Of a stretch of DNA of 64,000 nucleotides, positions 50,089-59,660 are shown one piece after another. Within the stretch, counting starts at the first letter, position 1; every line of letters begins with the position of its first letter. The stretch is from the NCBI RefSeq assembly GCF_014174165.1, contig NZ_JABEQN010000006.1:124001-188000 (forward strand), written 5' to 3'. The notes under the pieces are model-generated. The model was not told the DNA's origin, ran no database searches, and was given only the letters and a program-made list of their open reading frames with translations. Made by a program: the position numbers and the translations under genes. The DNA comes from Gluconacetobacter dulcium (GTDB taxonomy: Bacteria; Pseudomonadota; Alphaproteobacteria; Acetobacterales; Acetobacteraceae).

Positions 50089-52794
50089 ATGACCGCGAGA
50101 CTGGCCACCACCGCATTAAGCCTCTCCCTGGCCCTTATGGCCATGCCACATGCCTGGGCCGATGTTCCGGGCGCCCGGCCCGTGGCGGCACCAGCCACGG
50201 CCGTCGCCGATACCGCCGTTCGCGCCACCCTGCCGAACGGACTGCGCGTTGTGGTGGTGCGCGACCGCCTGGCCCCGGTGGTCACGACCGAGGTCAATTA
50301 TCTGGTCGGGTCCAGCGAAGCCCCGAAAGGCTTTCCCGGCACCGCCCACGCGCTGGAACACATGATGTTCCGGGGCAGCGCCGGGCTGGACAAGGACCAG
50401 CTATCCGCCATCGGCGCACGACTGGGCGGCAGCTACAACGCCGATACGACCGAGAACGTCACCCAGTATTTCTACACGGCTCCGGCGGAAGATCTGGACG
50501 TGATGCTGCGCATCGAGGCGCTGCGCATGCGCGGACTGACGCTGGCCGATGCCGACTGGGAGAAGGAACGCGGCGCGATCGAGCAGGAGGTGGCGCGCGA
50601 CCTGTCCAGCCCCAGCTACCAGTATCTGACCCGCCTGCAATCCATCCTGTTCGCCGGCACGCCCTACGAGCATGATGCCCTGGGCACCCGCCCCTCCTTC
50701 GACAAGACCGATGCCGCCCTGCTGCGCCGCTTCTACGATGCGTGGTACGCCCCCAACAACGCCATCCTGGTCATCGCCGGCGATGTGGACCCGGACCACG
50801 CGATCGAACGGGTCAAGGCCATCTTCGGCGACATCCCCAGCCGCACGCTGCCCGCACGTACGCCCGTCCAGCCCGGCCCGGTCACCGGGCAGACGCTGCA
50901 TTTCCCCACCGACTACCCGGTCGGGCTGGCCACGGTCGCGTGGCGCATGCCCGGCCTGCGCTCGAAAGAGTACGCCACCGCGCAGATCCTGGCCGATGTG
51001 CTGACCAGCCAGCGCGGCGCGCTGTATGATCTGGTGCCCTCCGGCAAGGCGCTGTTCGCCGGCTTCGAATTCGCGCCCAAGGCCAATGCCGGCATCGGCA
51101 TCGCGGTGGCGGCCTATCCCCGCACCCAGGACCCGGCCCCCCTGCTGGCGGAAATCAACGGCATCATCGCCGCCATCCGCGACAAGGGCGTACCGCCCGA
51201 TCTGGTCGAGGCCGCGCGCCGCAAGGAGTTGGCGCAACTCGGCTTCTCCGCCAACAGCATCAGCGGCCTGGCCGAAACCTGGTCGCAGGCGCTGGCGGTC
51301 ATGGGCCTCGACTCGCCCGACGCCCTGAGCACCGCGCTCAAGGCCGTCACGGTGGCGGACGTCAACCGGCTGGCCAGACAGATCCTCGACCCCCACCAGG
51401 CGGTCACCGCCCTGCTGACCCCCGAGGATTCCGGCCACCCCGTCGCCGGCAAGGGCTTCGGCGGCTCCGAATCCTTCGCCACCCCGCCCGACCACCCGGT
51501 GGCCCTGCCCGACTGGGCGCGCGAGGCCCTCTCGACCGTCAACCTGCCGCCGCCGGTCGGCCTGCCCAGCGTCTTCACCTACCCCAACGGGCTGCGACTG
51601 ATCGTCCACCCCGCGCATGTCAGCCACACGGTATCGGTCTACGGCCAGATCCGCCAGAACGCGAACATGCAGGAGCCGAAAGACCAGGACGGCATCGCCG
51701 CGATCACCGAGAACCTGTTCAGCTACGGCACGCAGACGCTCGACCGGCTGGCCTTCCAGAAGGCGCTGGACGACATCGCCGCCACCGAAAGCGCCGGCCC
51801 CGGCTTCAGCGTATCGGTCCTCACGCCCGATTTCGAAAAGGCGACGCGCCTGCTGGCCGATAACGAAATGCACCCGGCCCTGCCCGACCGTGCGTTCCAG
51901 GTCGTGCGCATGCAGACGGCCCAATCCTATGCCGGGCTGCTGACCACGCCGAACTACCTGTTCGGCCGGGCGATCAAGGCCGCCGTCTCGCCGGCCGGCG
52001 ACCCCACGCTGCGCCAGCCCGACCCGCGCAGGATCATGGCGCTGAAGGCCGAAGACGTCCGCGCCTTCTATGCCGGCGCCTATCGCCCCGACCTGACCAC
52101 CATCGTCGTAGTCGGCGACGTGACTCCCGAGCAGGCACAGGACGTGATTGGCCGCACCTTCGGCGCCTGGGCGCGGCCGGCCGGCCCGACCCCCACGGTG
52201 GACCTGCCCCCCCGCCCCGACAGCCGCGCCTCGCGCACGCAGGTGCCCGACCGCACCAGCGTGCAGGATACCGCGGTCCTGGCCGAAAGCCTGGGCCTGA
52301 CCGCCGCCCACCCGGACCATTTCGCGCTCGCCGTCGGCAACGAGATCCTGGGCAACGGCTTCTCGTCCCGCCTCTACCGCGACCTGCGGGTGCGCACGGG
52401 CTACGTCTATTCGGTCAGCAGCAGCTTCTCGTGGTCGCGCCATCGCGGCGGCTACAGCATCAGCTTCGGCGCCGATCCCGACAAGGTCGGCCGCGCGCGC
52501 GACGCCGCCCTGCACGACCTGCAAACCATGCAGGAGCATCCCGTGACCGACGACGAACTGACGCTGGCCAAGGCCGCCCTGCTGCGCGGCCTGCCGCTGG
52601 CCCGCGCCAGCCTCGACGCGATCGCGTCGCTGGACCTGCAACTGATCGAGCTGGGCCTGCCGCTCGACACCCCCGACCAAGCGGCCCGCGCCTATTACGG
52701 CATGACGGCCGCCACCGTGCAGACCGCCTTCCGCACCTGGGTCCGCCCGCGCGACATGGCGGAAATCGTCAAGGGCCCCGCCCCCACGCCCTGA
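50089..52794 (+). CDS. M16 family zinc metallopeptidase (two-domain, secreted)
   Basis: A 901-residue peptidase with a signal peptide (LSLSLALMAMPHAWA). The inverted zinc motif HxxEH is His87, Glu90 and His91 (HALEHMMFRG), with the distal Glu in ERGAIEQEVARDL. A second, inactive M16 domain starts near residue 490 (NLPPPVGLPSVFTYPNGLRLIVHP). Both halves in one chain resemble PqqL/pitrilysin-like enzymes. The start has AGGAG 13 bases upstream, a wide spacing. It is next to a siderophore receptor gene, convergent, which recalls PqqL-type ties to iron uptake; that link is inference. Confidence 0.93.
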   Translation: MTARLATTALSLSLALMAMPHAWADVPGARPVAAPATAVADTAVRATLPNGLRVVVVRDRLAPVVTTEVNYLVGSSEAPKGFPGTAHALEHMMFRGSAGLDKDQLSAIGARLGGSYNADTTENVTQYFYTAPAEDLDVMLRIEALRMRGLTLADADWEKERGAIEQEVARDLSSPSYQYLTRLQSILFAGTPYEHDALGTRPSFDKTDAALLRRFYDAWYAPNNAILVIAGDVDPDHAIERVKAIFGDIPSRTLPARTPVQPGPVTGQTLHFPTDYPVGLATVAWRMPGLRSKEYATAQILADVLTSQRGALYDLVPSGKALFAGFEFAPKANAGIGIAVAAYPRTQDPAPLLAEINGIIAAIRDKGVPPDLVEAARRKELAQLGFSANSISGLAETWSQALAVMGLDSPDALSTALKAVTVADVNRLARQILDPHQAVTALLTPEDSGHPVAGKGFGGSESFATPPDHPVALPDWAREALSTVNLPPPVGLPSVFTYPNGLRLIVHPAHVSHTVSVYGQIRQNANMQEPKDQDGIAAITENLFSYGTQTLDRLAFQKALDDIAATESAGPGFSVSVLTPDFEKATRLLADNEMHPALPDRAFQVVRMQTAQSYAGLLTTPNYLFGRAIKAAVSPAGDPTLRQPDPRRIMALKAEDVRAFYAGAYRPDLTTIVVVGDVTPEQAQDVIGRTFGAWARPAGPTPTVDLPPRPDSRASRTQVPDRTSVQDTAVLAESLGLTAAHPDHFALAVGNEILGNGFSSRLYRDLRVRTGYVYSVSSSFSWSRHRGGYSISFGADPDKVGRARDAALHDLQTMQEHPVTDDELTLAKAALLRGLPLARASLDAIASLDLQLIELGLPLDTPDQAARAYYGMTAATVQTAFRTWVRPRDMAEIVKGPAPTP

Positions 52795-52841
52795 CGGGCA
52801 CGGACGGCGGTGCACGGCCGATCAGGCCACCGCCGTCCCCC

Positions 52842-55319
52842 TCAATATCGGCCGCGGATCGTGAAATTGAACGTCCGAGGCTCGCCGAAAATCTGGCCGT
52901 CATAGAATCCGGCCTGCCGCACATAGGTCTTGTCGGTCAGGTTCGTGATGTTTCCGGCAATATCCAGCCAGTTGGTCAACCGATAGCGCGCCATCAGATT
53001 GATGAGCGTATAGCCGTTGACCTTGATGTTGGAACTGTCATAGCGCCCCCCACCCAGCGGCCGGCCCGGATTGGTCGTCCAGTCGGTATGGGTCTGGCTC
53101 GAAATCCCGCCCCCCACGGTCAGGCGATGCAGCGCGCCGGGAAAGGTGTAGCTGGTCGTCAGCCGCACCAGATGATGCGGGTCCTGCTGATAGCTCAGCC
53201 CCTTGGTCTGAAGGTAGCTGTAGCCGAAGAAGACGCTCCAGCCCGGCAGCACCTCACCCGACGCATCGAAATCGATGCCTTCCGATTTTACGCCGCTCAT
53301 GGCGGTATAGATCGCATTGCCGGTGGTCTCGTTCACAGCCCCGGTCGCCTGCGCGACATTGCTCTGCCGGTTGAGGTAGAACGCCAGCGACGTATTCAAC
53401 CGCCGGCCGAAGAACGCCCCTTTCAGGCCGGTCTCGTAACTCTTGCCCATCACCGGGTCCAGCGGACGGTTGTCCGCGTCGCGCAGGTTCGATTGTGGCG
53501 TAAAGACATTGGTATAGCTGCCATAGACAGACATGGTCTTCGTAAAATCATAGACCATGCCGGCATAAGGCGTCAGCACCGCGTTCTGTCGCGCGCCGCC
53601 CGCCATCTTGGTGTAGCGGTTGGCCACGTTATAAAGGTCGCTATAGGCTTCGTATGTGCTGATACGCCCGCCAAGGATCAGCGACAGCCCCTTCGCAAGG
53701 ATGAACCGGCCGGAGACATAGGCCCCGTAATTCCGGCTCACATCGACCTCCCGCGCGCGGGTGCGATGCGTCGAGAAACCGGGATAAGAACCATCCCACG
53801 TCCGCCAGTTGGCGATCGGCAGCCCCGCCGCGCGATACTGGCAGCCCGACCACGGCGCGACACCGGCGATGCTACAATTCCCCAGCGCCTTGCTGAAGGT
53901 ATATTGCGTCAGTTCATCGTTATAGCCGTTGAAACCGAACATCAGTTGATGCTCGCGGCCAAGGACATGCAGCGGGCCGGAAATATGCACGTCGGCATTG
54001 TCGCGGGCGTCGGCATAATCGGCGTGCAGCGCGTTCAGATACCCACCGGTCCCGTCCTGCTTCCAGAACCCGGCGAACCCGCCGACATTGCGCGCCGCAT
54101 TGTTGATCTTCGCCACGCCGAGATCGCTCAGCGATCCGCCCTGCGTGCGCATGTAGCCGACCATCAGATGCCAGCCTGCGGAAAAATCATGATCGTAGTT
54201 GATGAAGGCCGTATACATGTCGCGGGTGGCCTGACTCCAGTCCGCCACCGGATTGGTCTTGCGCGGCAGATGGGCCGGCGTGCCGTCGGCAAACCAGATC
54301 GGCACGTTCGTCCCCCACGATGCGCCGTCATTGCGCGTCCGCTCGTACTGGAAGCCGAAATTCAGCACGTCGCGCGACGACAGATCGGCGGCGAAACTGG
54401 CCAGCGCGCCGATGCGGTTGACATGCTCGCGCTCGCGGAACGTGTCGGTATCGTCCCAACTGAAGACATAGCGGCTGCGGATGGAGCCCGACCTGTTCAG
54501 CGGCGTGTTCACATCGGCCATCACGCGGCGCTCGTTCCAGTTTCCCAGACGCAGCAACCCGTTCACCCCGAAGGTCCGCCCCGCCCGCTTGCGTTGCAGA
54601 TAGATCGTCGCCGACGGGTCGCCCGTGCCGCCCAGCAGACCGTTGGCCCCCCGCACGATCTGCACGTTCTCGTACAGGTCCATGTTCATCGACGAACCGA
54701 GACCGGCAAAGCTCGTGCTCCCGTCGATCTGCATGCCGTCGATCTTGTAGTTGGTGATGTCGAAGCCACGCGCGCGATACGTCGTACGCCCCGCATTGTC
54801 GTTGGCATAGGACGTCACGCCCGGCGTCATGGTCAGCACGTCGTCCAGCGTGTTGATCTGCTGGTCGTCCATCAACTGGCGCGTCAGCACCGTCACGGTC
54901 TGCGGCGTCTCGCGCAGGCTCAGCGCCAGCCCGGTGGAGGCACTCGCCTCCGACACCGTATAGCTCCCCCGCTTCGCCCGGCGGGAGCGCACTTCGATAT
55001 GTTCCCCGGTCACCGCCGGCTTGGGCGGCAAAGTGCCCGCAGCCGCATGCTTGGCGGCCGCCTTCCTGCCCTCGGCTCCCTTGTCGCCGCTCTCCCGGCC
55101 ATCGGTCACATCCGCCGGAGCCGCACTCCCCCGACTCGCATTCCCCTTGCCTGCCGCATCCCCGGCCGCCTTTTGCCGCTGCACACCCTTCGGGTCCTGG
55201 TCGCTCCTGTCGGGCGCTGCGGCGGCGCATGACGGTACAATCCAGAACAACGACGATAATATCGACGAAAACAGAAATGCGGAACGGATCGTCCGCCGGG
55301 CCGAGATCTTCACCACCAC
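52842..55319 (-). CDS. TonB-dependent siderophore receptor
   Basis: Outer-membrane receptor of about 825 residues, similar to the FhuE/FpvA group. Signal peptide to about residue 36, then a Lys/Ala/Gly-rich linker (residues 36-105), the plug domain (SLRETPQTVTVLTRQLMDDQ, then IDGMQIDGS) and a 22-strand barrel ending in FTIRGRY. No STN signalling domain is visible, so it is a plain transporter. The start is one of three consecutive GTG codons; the third (55313) has the best spacing from GAGG. A Fur box lies 12 bp upstream. The ligand is probably a hydroxamate siderophore but unproven. Confidence 0.94.
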   Translation of the reverse strand: MVVKISARRTIRSAFLFSSILSSLFWIVPSCAAAAPDRSDQDPKGVQRQKAAGDAAGKGNASRGSAAPADVTDGRESGDKGAEGRKAAAKHAAAGTLPPKPAVTGEHIEVRSRRAKRGSYTVSEASASTGLALSLRETPQTVTVLTRQLMDDQQINTLDDVLTMTPGVTSYANDNAGRTTYRARGFDITNYKIDGMQIDGSTSFAGLGSSMNMDLYENVQIVRGANGLLGGTGDPSATIYLQRKRAGRTFGVNGLLRLGNWNERRVMADVNTPLNRSGSIRSRYVFSWDDTDTFREREHVNRIGALASFAADLSSRDVLNFGFQYERTRNDGASWGTNVPIWFADGTPAHLPRKTNPVADWSQATRDMYTAFINYDHDFSAGWHLMVGYMRTQGGSLSDLGVAKINNAARNVGGFAGFWKQDGTGGYLNALHADYADARDNADVHISGPLHVLGREHQLMFGFNGYNDELTQYTFSKALGNCSIAGVAPWSGCQYRAAGLPIANWRTWDGSYPGFSTHRTRAREVDVSRNYGAYVSGRFILAKGLSLILGGRISTYEAYSDLYNVANRYTKMAGGARQNAVLTPYAGMVYDFTKTMSVYGSYTNVFTPQSNLRDADNRPLDPVMGKSYETGLKGAFFGRRLNTSLAFYLNRQSNVAQATGAVNETTGNAIYTAMSGVKSEGIDFDASGEVLPGWSVFFGYSYLQTKGLSYQQDPHHLVRLTTSYTFPGALHRLTVGGGISSQTHTDWTTNPGRPLGGGRYDSSNIKVNGYTLINLMARYRLTNWLDIAGNITNLTDKTYVRQAGFYDGQIFGEPRTFNFTIRGRY

Positions 55320-55331
55320 CTCATTCGAGTT

Positions 55332-55346
55332 TGATAATCATTCTCA
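55332..55346. promoter_or_regulatory. Fur box upstream of the siderophore receptor
   Basis: TGATAAT-C-ATTCTCA, a 7-1-7 inverted repeat with one mismatch to the TGATAAT-N-ATTATCA form. It lies 12 bp before the receptor start, so Fur binding would block it when iron is plentiful. Confidence 0.75.
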
Positions 55347-55445
55347 ATAGGTGAGATCTGCACCGATTCGGTTACATTTCACAATAGACAGCAACACGAC
55401 AAAATATTGCAGCACCCCATCGACCTCCCCTTCCAGGCGCCGGAC

Positions 55446-55480
55446 AAAGAAAAAGGGCGGTGCCGTTTCCGGCACCGCCC
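55446..55480 (-). terminator. Rho-independent terminator of rpsA
   Basis: An 11-bp GC-rich stem (55455-55465 with 55470-55480, loop tttc on the plus strand). On the minus strand it is followed by TTTTTCTTT. It lies 30 bp after the rpsA stop. Confidence 0.9.
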
Positions 55481-55510
55481 CTTTCGTAGTCGATCCGTGA
55501 GACGGAGCGA

Positions 55511-57226
55511 TCAGGCGTCGGCGTTACGACGACGGATCGCGGCACTCAGGATGTCACCCAGCGAGGCGCCGCTGTCGGACGAGCCGTACTCGTTGATCGC
55601 CTGCTTGTCTTCCTCGACCTCGCGGCCGCGGATGGTCAGGGCCAGCTTGCGGGCGGCACGATCGACCGACACGATCTTCGCATCGACCTTCTCGCCGACG
55701 GCGAAACGCTCCGGACGCTGCTCGGCCTTGTCGCGCGCCAGTTCGGCGCGGCGAATGAAGCCGGTCAGAACGTCGTCGACCTTCACCTCGATGCCGTTCG
55801 ACTGCACGGCGGTCACGATGCAGGTGACGATCGCGCCCTTCTGCACCTTGCCCAGCGCATCGGCGGCGGGGTCTTCATGCAGCTGCTTGATGCCGAGCGA
55901 GATGCGCTCCTTCTCGACGTCCACATCCAGCACCTTCGCCTGGACGACCTGACCCTTCTCGTAGTGGGTCATGGCGACTTCGCCGGTCTCGTCCCACGAC
56001 AGGTCGGACATGTGGACCATGCCGTCGATGTCCGCGGACAGGCCGATGAACAGGCCGAACTCGGTGATGTTGCGGATCTCGCCCTCGACCGTGGAGCCGA
56101 TCTTGTGCTCCTCGGCGAACTGCTCCCACGGGTTGCGCTGCACCTGCTTCAGACCCAGCGAGATGCGACGCTTGCCGCTGTCCACGTCCAGGACCATGAC
56201 GTCGACTTCCTGCGAGGTCGCGACGATCTTGCCCGGATGGACGTTCTTCTTCGTCCAGGACATTTCGGAAACGTGCACCAGACCTTCGACGCCCGGCTCC
56301 AGCTCGACGAACGCGCCGTAGTCGGTGATGTTGGTGACGCGACCGGAATAGCGGGCACCCGGCGGATACTTGATCGCCACGTTCTCCCACGGATCGGCCT
56401 CAAGCTGCTTCATGCCCAGCGAGATGCGCTGCGTATCCGGGTTGAAGCGGATGACCTGCACGCGCACCGGCTGGCCGATCTGCAACGCCTCGGACGGGTG
56501 GTTGATGCGCTTCCAGGCGATGTCGGTGACATGCAGCAGGCCGTCCACGCCGCCCAGGTCGACGAACGCACCGTAATCGGTGATGTTCTTGACCACGCCG
56601 TCGAGGATCATGCCTTCCTTCAGGCCCTGGATCAGCTCGCTGCGCTGCTCGGCGCGCGTCTCTTCCAGCACCGCGCGGCGCGAAACGACGATGTTGCCAC
56701 GCGCCCGGTCCATCTTCAGGATCTGGAACGGCTGCGGCACGCCCATCAGCGGGGTGACATCGCGCACGGGGCGGATATCGACCTGGCTGCCCGGCAGGAA
56801 GGCCATGGCGCCGCCGAGATCGACCGTGAAGCCGCCCTTGACGCGGCCATAGATCGTGCCGTTGACGCGCTGGTTGTTCTCGAACGCCTTTTCCAGGTTC
56901 GTCCAGGCTTCCTCGCGACGCGCCTTCTCGCGCGACAGGACGATCGAGCCATCGCGGTCTTCGTAGCGCTCGACGAACAGTTCGATGACGTCACCCGGCT
57001 TCACATCGGGCGACACGCCCGGCGGGCCGAATTCCTTGAGCGCCACGCGCCCTTCGCTCTTGAGGCCGACATCGACGATGGCGAATTCGTCGGTCAGGCG
57101 CACGACGCGGCCGGTAACGACCGAACCGTCGAACGCGGTGTCGCGGCCGAGGGTCTCGTCCAGCAGGGTCGCGAAATCTTCACCGCCGAAATGGTCGGTG
57201 GCAGACTGTAAGGTGGCTGAAGCCAT
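55511..57226 (-). CDS. rpsA: 30S ribosomal protein S1
   Basis: Binds mRNA upstream of start codons and is needed for most initiation. It has 571 residues with six S1 repeats, e.g. VVTGRVVRLTDEFAIVDVG near residue 40 and GVVKNITDYGAFVDLGG near residue 215. ATG 57226 (MASATLQSATDHFGG) was chosen because the S1 family starts there. The upstream ribosome-binding site is weak (ACAGGT), as in E. coli rpsA, which is autoregulated. Order aroA-cmk-rpsA on the same strand. ihfB, usually downstream, is replaced here by the siderophore receptor. Confidence 0.98.
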   Translation of the reverse strand: MASATLQSATDHFGGEDFATLLDETLGRDTAFDGSVVTGRVVRLTDEFAIVDVGLKSEGRVALKEFGPPGVSPDVKPGDVIELFVERYEDRDGSIVLSREKARREEAWTNLEKAFENNQRVNGTIYGRVKGGFTVDLGGAMAFLPGSQVDIRPVRDVTPLMGVPQPFQILKMDRARGNIVVSRRAVLEETRAEQRSELIQGLKEGMILDGVVKNITDYGAFVDLGGVDGLLHVTDIAWKRINHPSEALQIGQPVRVQVIRFNPDTQRISLGMKQLEADPWENVAIKYPPGARYSGRVTNITDYGAFVELEPGVEGLVHVSEMSWTKKNVHPGKIVATSQEVDVMVLDVDSGKRRISLGLKQVQRNPWEQFAEEHKIGSTVEGEIRNITEFGLFIGLSADIDGMVHMSDLSWDETGEVAMTHYEKGQVVQAKVLDVDVEKERISLGIKQLHEDPAADALGKVQKGAIVTCIVTAVQSNGIEVKVDDVLTGFIRRAELARDKAEQRPERFAVGEKVDAKIVSVDRAARKLALTIRGREVEEDKQAINEYGSSDSGASLGDILSAAIRRRNADA

Positions 57227-57462
57227 GGGGTACCTGTAAATCCCGTCTCCGGCACGACAGGCGGGCCGGATGTCTTGCGCACCGCCGGTCACCGGCGGAA
57301 CGACTTGCCCGGCTTGGTCCACGACCCTTGTCGCGACACGCCTGACGGCCGATGCTTGCACGCACTCCCAGGGCGGGACCGCGCGTGGGAAGCACAGACA
57401 CCCTCGCACCCCGGCCTGTCAACACAAACCGGCACAGATCGGCCCCGCAAGGCCGAATCCGC
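57227..57462 (-). promoter_or_regulatory. rpsA leader with a GC-rich hairpin
   Basis: A 236-bp gap between cmk and rpsA with no gene. A near-perfect inverted repeat (57282-57289 with 57291-57298) lies about 56 bases before the start codon. S1 autoregulates through structured leaders in other bacteria; the same here is inference. No clear promoter box was identified. Confidence 0.35.
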
Positions 57463-58119
57463 CTACACGGTGCCGAGAGCGCCCGCCCGCACCCGCACCA
57501 ATCGCAGCGCCTCGGCCAGGACCTGTTCCGCCGTCATCTGGTCGGTGTCGATCACCACGGCATCGGCGGCGGCCTTCAGCGGCGCCACGGCGCGGCCGGC
57601 ATCGGCGGCGTCACGCGCCACCAGTTCCGCCTCCACCCGCGCGATCTGGGCCTCGCGGTCCGGCGCGTCGGGGTCTCGCGCCAGTTGCTCCCACCGTCGG
57701 CGCGCCCGCGCGGCGGGCGACGCGGTAATGAACAGCTTGACCTGAGCATCGGGGAAAATGACGGTGCCGATATCCCGTCCGTCCAGCACGCCGCCAGCAG
57801 CACGGGCGAAATCGCGCTGCACATCCACCAGGATCGCCCGCACCGCCTGCTGGGCGGCGACGAGGCTGGCCGCGCGATCGACCTCCGGCACCCGCAGGTC
57901 GCCGCGCTTCAGGTCCTCCGGCGTGACCCGCCGCGCCTGCTCGTCGGCCGGCTGGGCCGCCGGGTCCAGCCCCGCATCCAGCATCCGCCGCCCGACCGCG
58001 CGATAGAGCAATCCGGTATCCAGATAGGGCAGGCCCAGCGCATCGGCCAGCCGCCGGGCCAACGTGCCCTTGCCGGCCGCCGCCGGGCCGTCGACGGCGA
58101 TGACCAGCGCGCGGCTCAT
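57463..58119 (-). CDS. cmk: Cytidylate kinase
   Basis: Phosphorylates CMP and dCMP. It has 218 residues. The P-loop GPAAAGKGT has Lys17. The CMP-binding region includes YLDTGLLYRAVG and DGRDIGTVIFPDA. It overlaps the aroA stop by 4 bases (its start lies within the end of aroA), so the two are coupled. No unusual features. Confidence 0.98.
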   Translation of the reverse strand: MSRALVIAVDGPAAAGKGTLARRLADALGLPYLDTGLLYRAVGRRMLDAGLDPAAQPADEQARRVTPEDLKRGDLRVPEVDRAASLVAAQQAVRAILVDVQRDFARAAGGVLDGRDIGTVIFPDAQVKLFITASPAARARRRWEQLARDPDAPDREAQIARVEAELVARDAADAGRAVAPLKAAADAVVIDTDQMTAEQVLAEALRLVRVRAGALGTV

Positions 58120-59465
58120 ACCGTCAGCCCCGCGCCGATGCTGTTCATCAGGTCGATGAAGCCGGGGAAGCTGGTATCGATGAAGGCGGTATCGTCCACC
58201 TTCACCGGTTCGGCCGCGACCAGCCCCAGCACGGTGGCGCTCATGGCCAGGCGATGATCCATCCGCGTCTCGACCAGCCCGCCGCCGGGCACCGCGCCGC
58301 CGGTGCCGGTCACCAGCATGTCGTCCCCCACCACGTCCACGGTGACGCCGTTGCGCTGCAACAGCGCCACGGTCGCCGACAGGCGGTCGCTTTCCTTCAC
58401 GCGCAGTTCCTCCAGCCCCCGGAAGCGCGACGGGCCGGACGCATGGGCGGCGACCACGGCCAGAATCGGATATTCGTCGATCATCGACGGCGCGCGCTCG
58501 GCGGGCACGTCCACGCCATGCAGCGGCCCCGCCACCGCCGTCAGGTCGCCCACGGGCTCGCCGCCCTCCACCCGCTCGTTGGACAGGCGCAGGTCGGCGC
58601 CCATCTCGCGCAGGGTGGTGAACAGGCCGGTGCGCAGCGGGTTCAGCCCCACCCCCCGCACCGTCACCGACGATCCCGGCACCAGCAGCGCCGCCGCCAG
58701 CACGAACGCCGCCGATGACGGATCGCCCGGCACCGCCACATCGCGCGCCACCAGATCGGGCCGGCCGGTGAGGGTAATGACACGCCCGCCCGCCCCCAGC
58801 GGCGCGACCGAAACCTCGGCGCCGAAATGGCGCAGCATGTTTTCCGTATGGTCGCGCGTCGCCACCGGTTCCTCGACGCGCGTGGTGCCGGCGGCATTCA
58901 GCCCGGCCAGCAGCACGGCGGATTTCACCTGGGCCGAGGCCACCGGCAACCGGTAGGAGAGCGGCGCCGGGTCGGCCACGCCCTCGATCGCCAGCGGCAG
59001 CCGCCCGCCCGAGCGCGACGTGAAGCGTGCGCCCGTGGCCGAGAGCGGATCGGTCACGCGCTTCATCGGCCGGCCGCGCAGGCTGCCGTCCCCGGTCATG
59101 ACCGAGAAAATGCCGTGGCTGGCCAGGATGCCCGACAGCAGCCGCGCCGCCGTGCCGGAATTGCCCATGTCCAGCACGTCGTCCGGCTCCTGCAACGCGC
59201 CCAGGCCCCGGCCGGTCACCTGCCAGGCGCCCGGCGCCGTACGGGTGACGGTGGCGCCCAGCGCCCGCATGGCGGCGGCGGTGCGCAGTACGTCCTCACC
59301 CTCCAGCAGGCCGGTGATCCCGGTTTCGCCGCGCGCCAGCGCCGCGAACATCAGGGCGCGGTGACTGATCGACTTGTCGCCCGGCACCGCGACGGCCCCG
59401 GCAAGAGGGGTCGTCGCCGCAAGGACAGTCAGCGGGCGAGAAGCGGGGGCGGTGATGCTTTCCAT
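58116..59465 (-). CDS. aroA: 5-enolpyruvylshikimate-3-phosphate synthase, class II type
   Basis: Sixth step of the shikimate pathway: PEP plus shikimate 3-phosphate. It has 449 residues. PGDKSISHRALMFAALA with Lys31, the blocks SAQVKSAVLLAGL, RDHTENMLRHFG, GDPSSAAF, APSMIDEYPILA and LEELRVKESDRL resemble class II enzymes such as that of Agrobacterium CP4. At the position of CP4 Ala100 (E. coli Gly96) this protein has Gly104 (GNSGTAARLL). ATG 59465 follows GGAAGGGAT. It is first in aroA-cmk-rpsA. A 195-bp gap separates it from the divergent TIGR02300 gene. Confidence 0.97.
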   Translation of the reverse strand: MESITAPASRPLTVLAATTPLAGAVAVPGDKSISHRALMFAALARGETGITGLLEGEDVLRTAAAMRALGATVTRTAPGAWQVTGRGLGALQEPDDVLDMGNSGTAARLLSGILASHGIFSVMTGDGSLRGRPMKRVTDPLSATGARFTSRSGGRLPLAIEGVADPAPLSYRLPVASAQVKSAVLLAGLNAAGTTRVEEPVATRDHTENMLRHFGAEVSVAPLGAGGRVITLTGRPDLVARDVAVPGDPSSAAFVLAAALLVPGSSVTVRGVGLNPLRTGLFTTLREMGADLRLSNERVEGGEPVGDLTAVAGPLHGVDVPAERAPSMIDEYPILAVVAAHASGPSRFRGLEELRVKESDRLSATVALLQRNGVTVDVVGDDMLVTGTGGAVPGGGLVETRMDHRLAMSATVLGLVAAEPVKVDDTAFIDTSFPGFIDLMNSIGAGLTV

Positions 59466-59660
59466 GGAACCAATCCCTTCCGGATTGTTCGCAACGAAGT
59501 CAATTACCGCCATGCATGACGGCACCAAAAAACGCGAAAATGTCATGGATGCAACGATCGCGGTTTGACATACGGCGCACAAGCTGGCATGGGGCTCCGC
59601 CCTAAGCAGCCTTCGCCGCGGCTTTCGTCCAACCCATTCCAGGATCGACAGGTTTCAAGC

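Noticed and set aside
50401-52815. Long open frame antisense to the M16 peptidase
   Set aside because: Gly/Arg-rich shadow of a gene with an intact zinc motif.
59565-59593. TTGACA as a promoter for the TIGR02300 gene
   Set aside because: No acceptable -10 box at 16-18 bases, so it is not listed as a promoter.
59571-59660. Possible tRNA upstream of the TIGR02300 gene
   Set aside because: The GC-rich stretch lacks a T-arm consensus and a closing acceptor stem.
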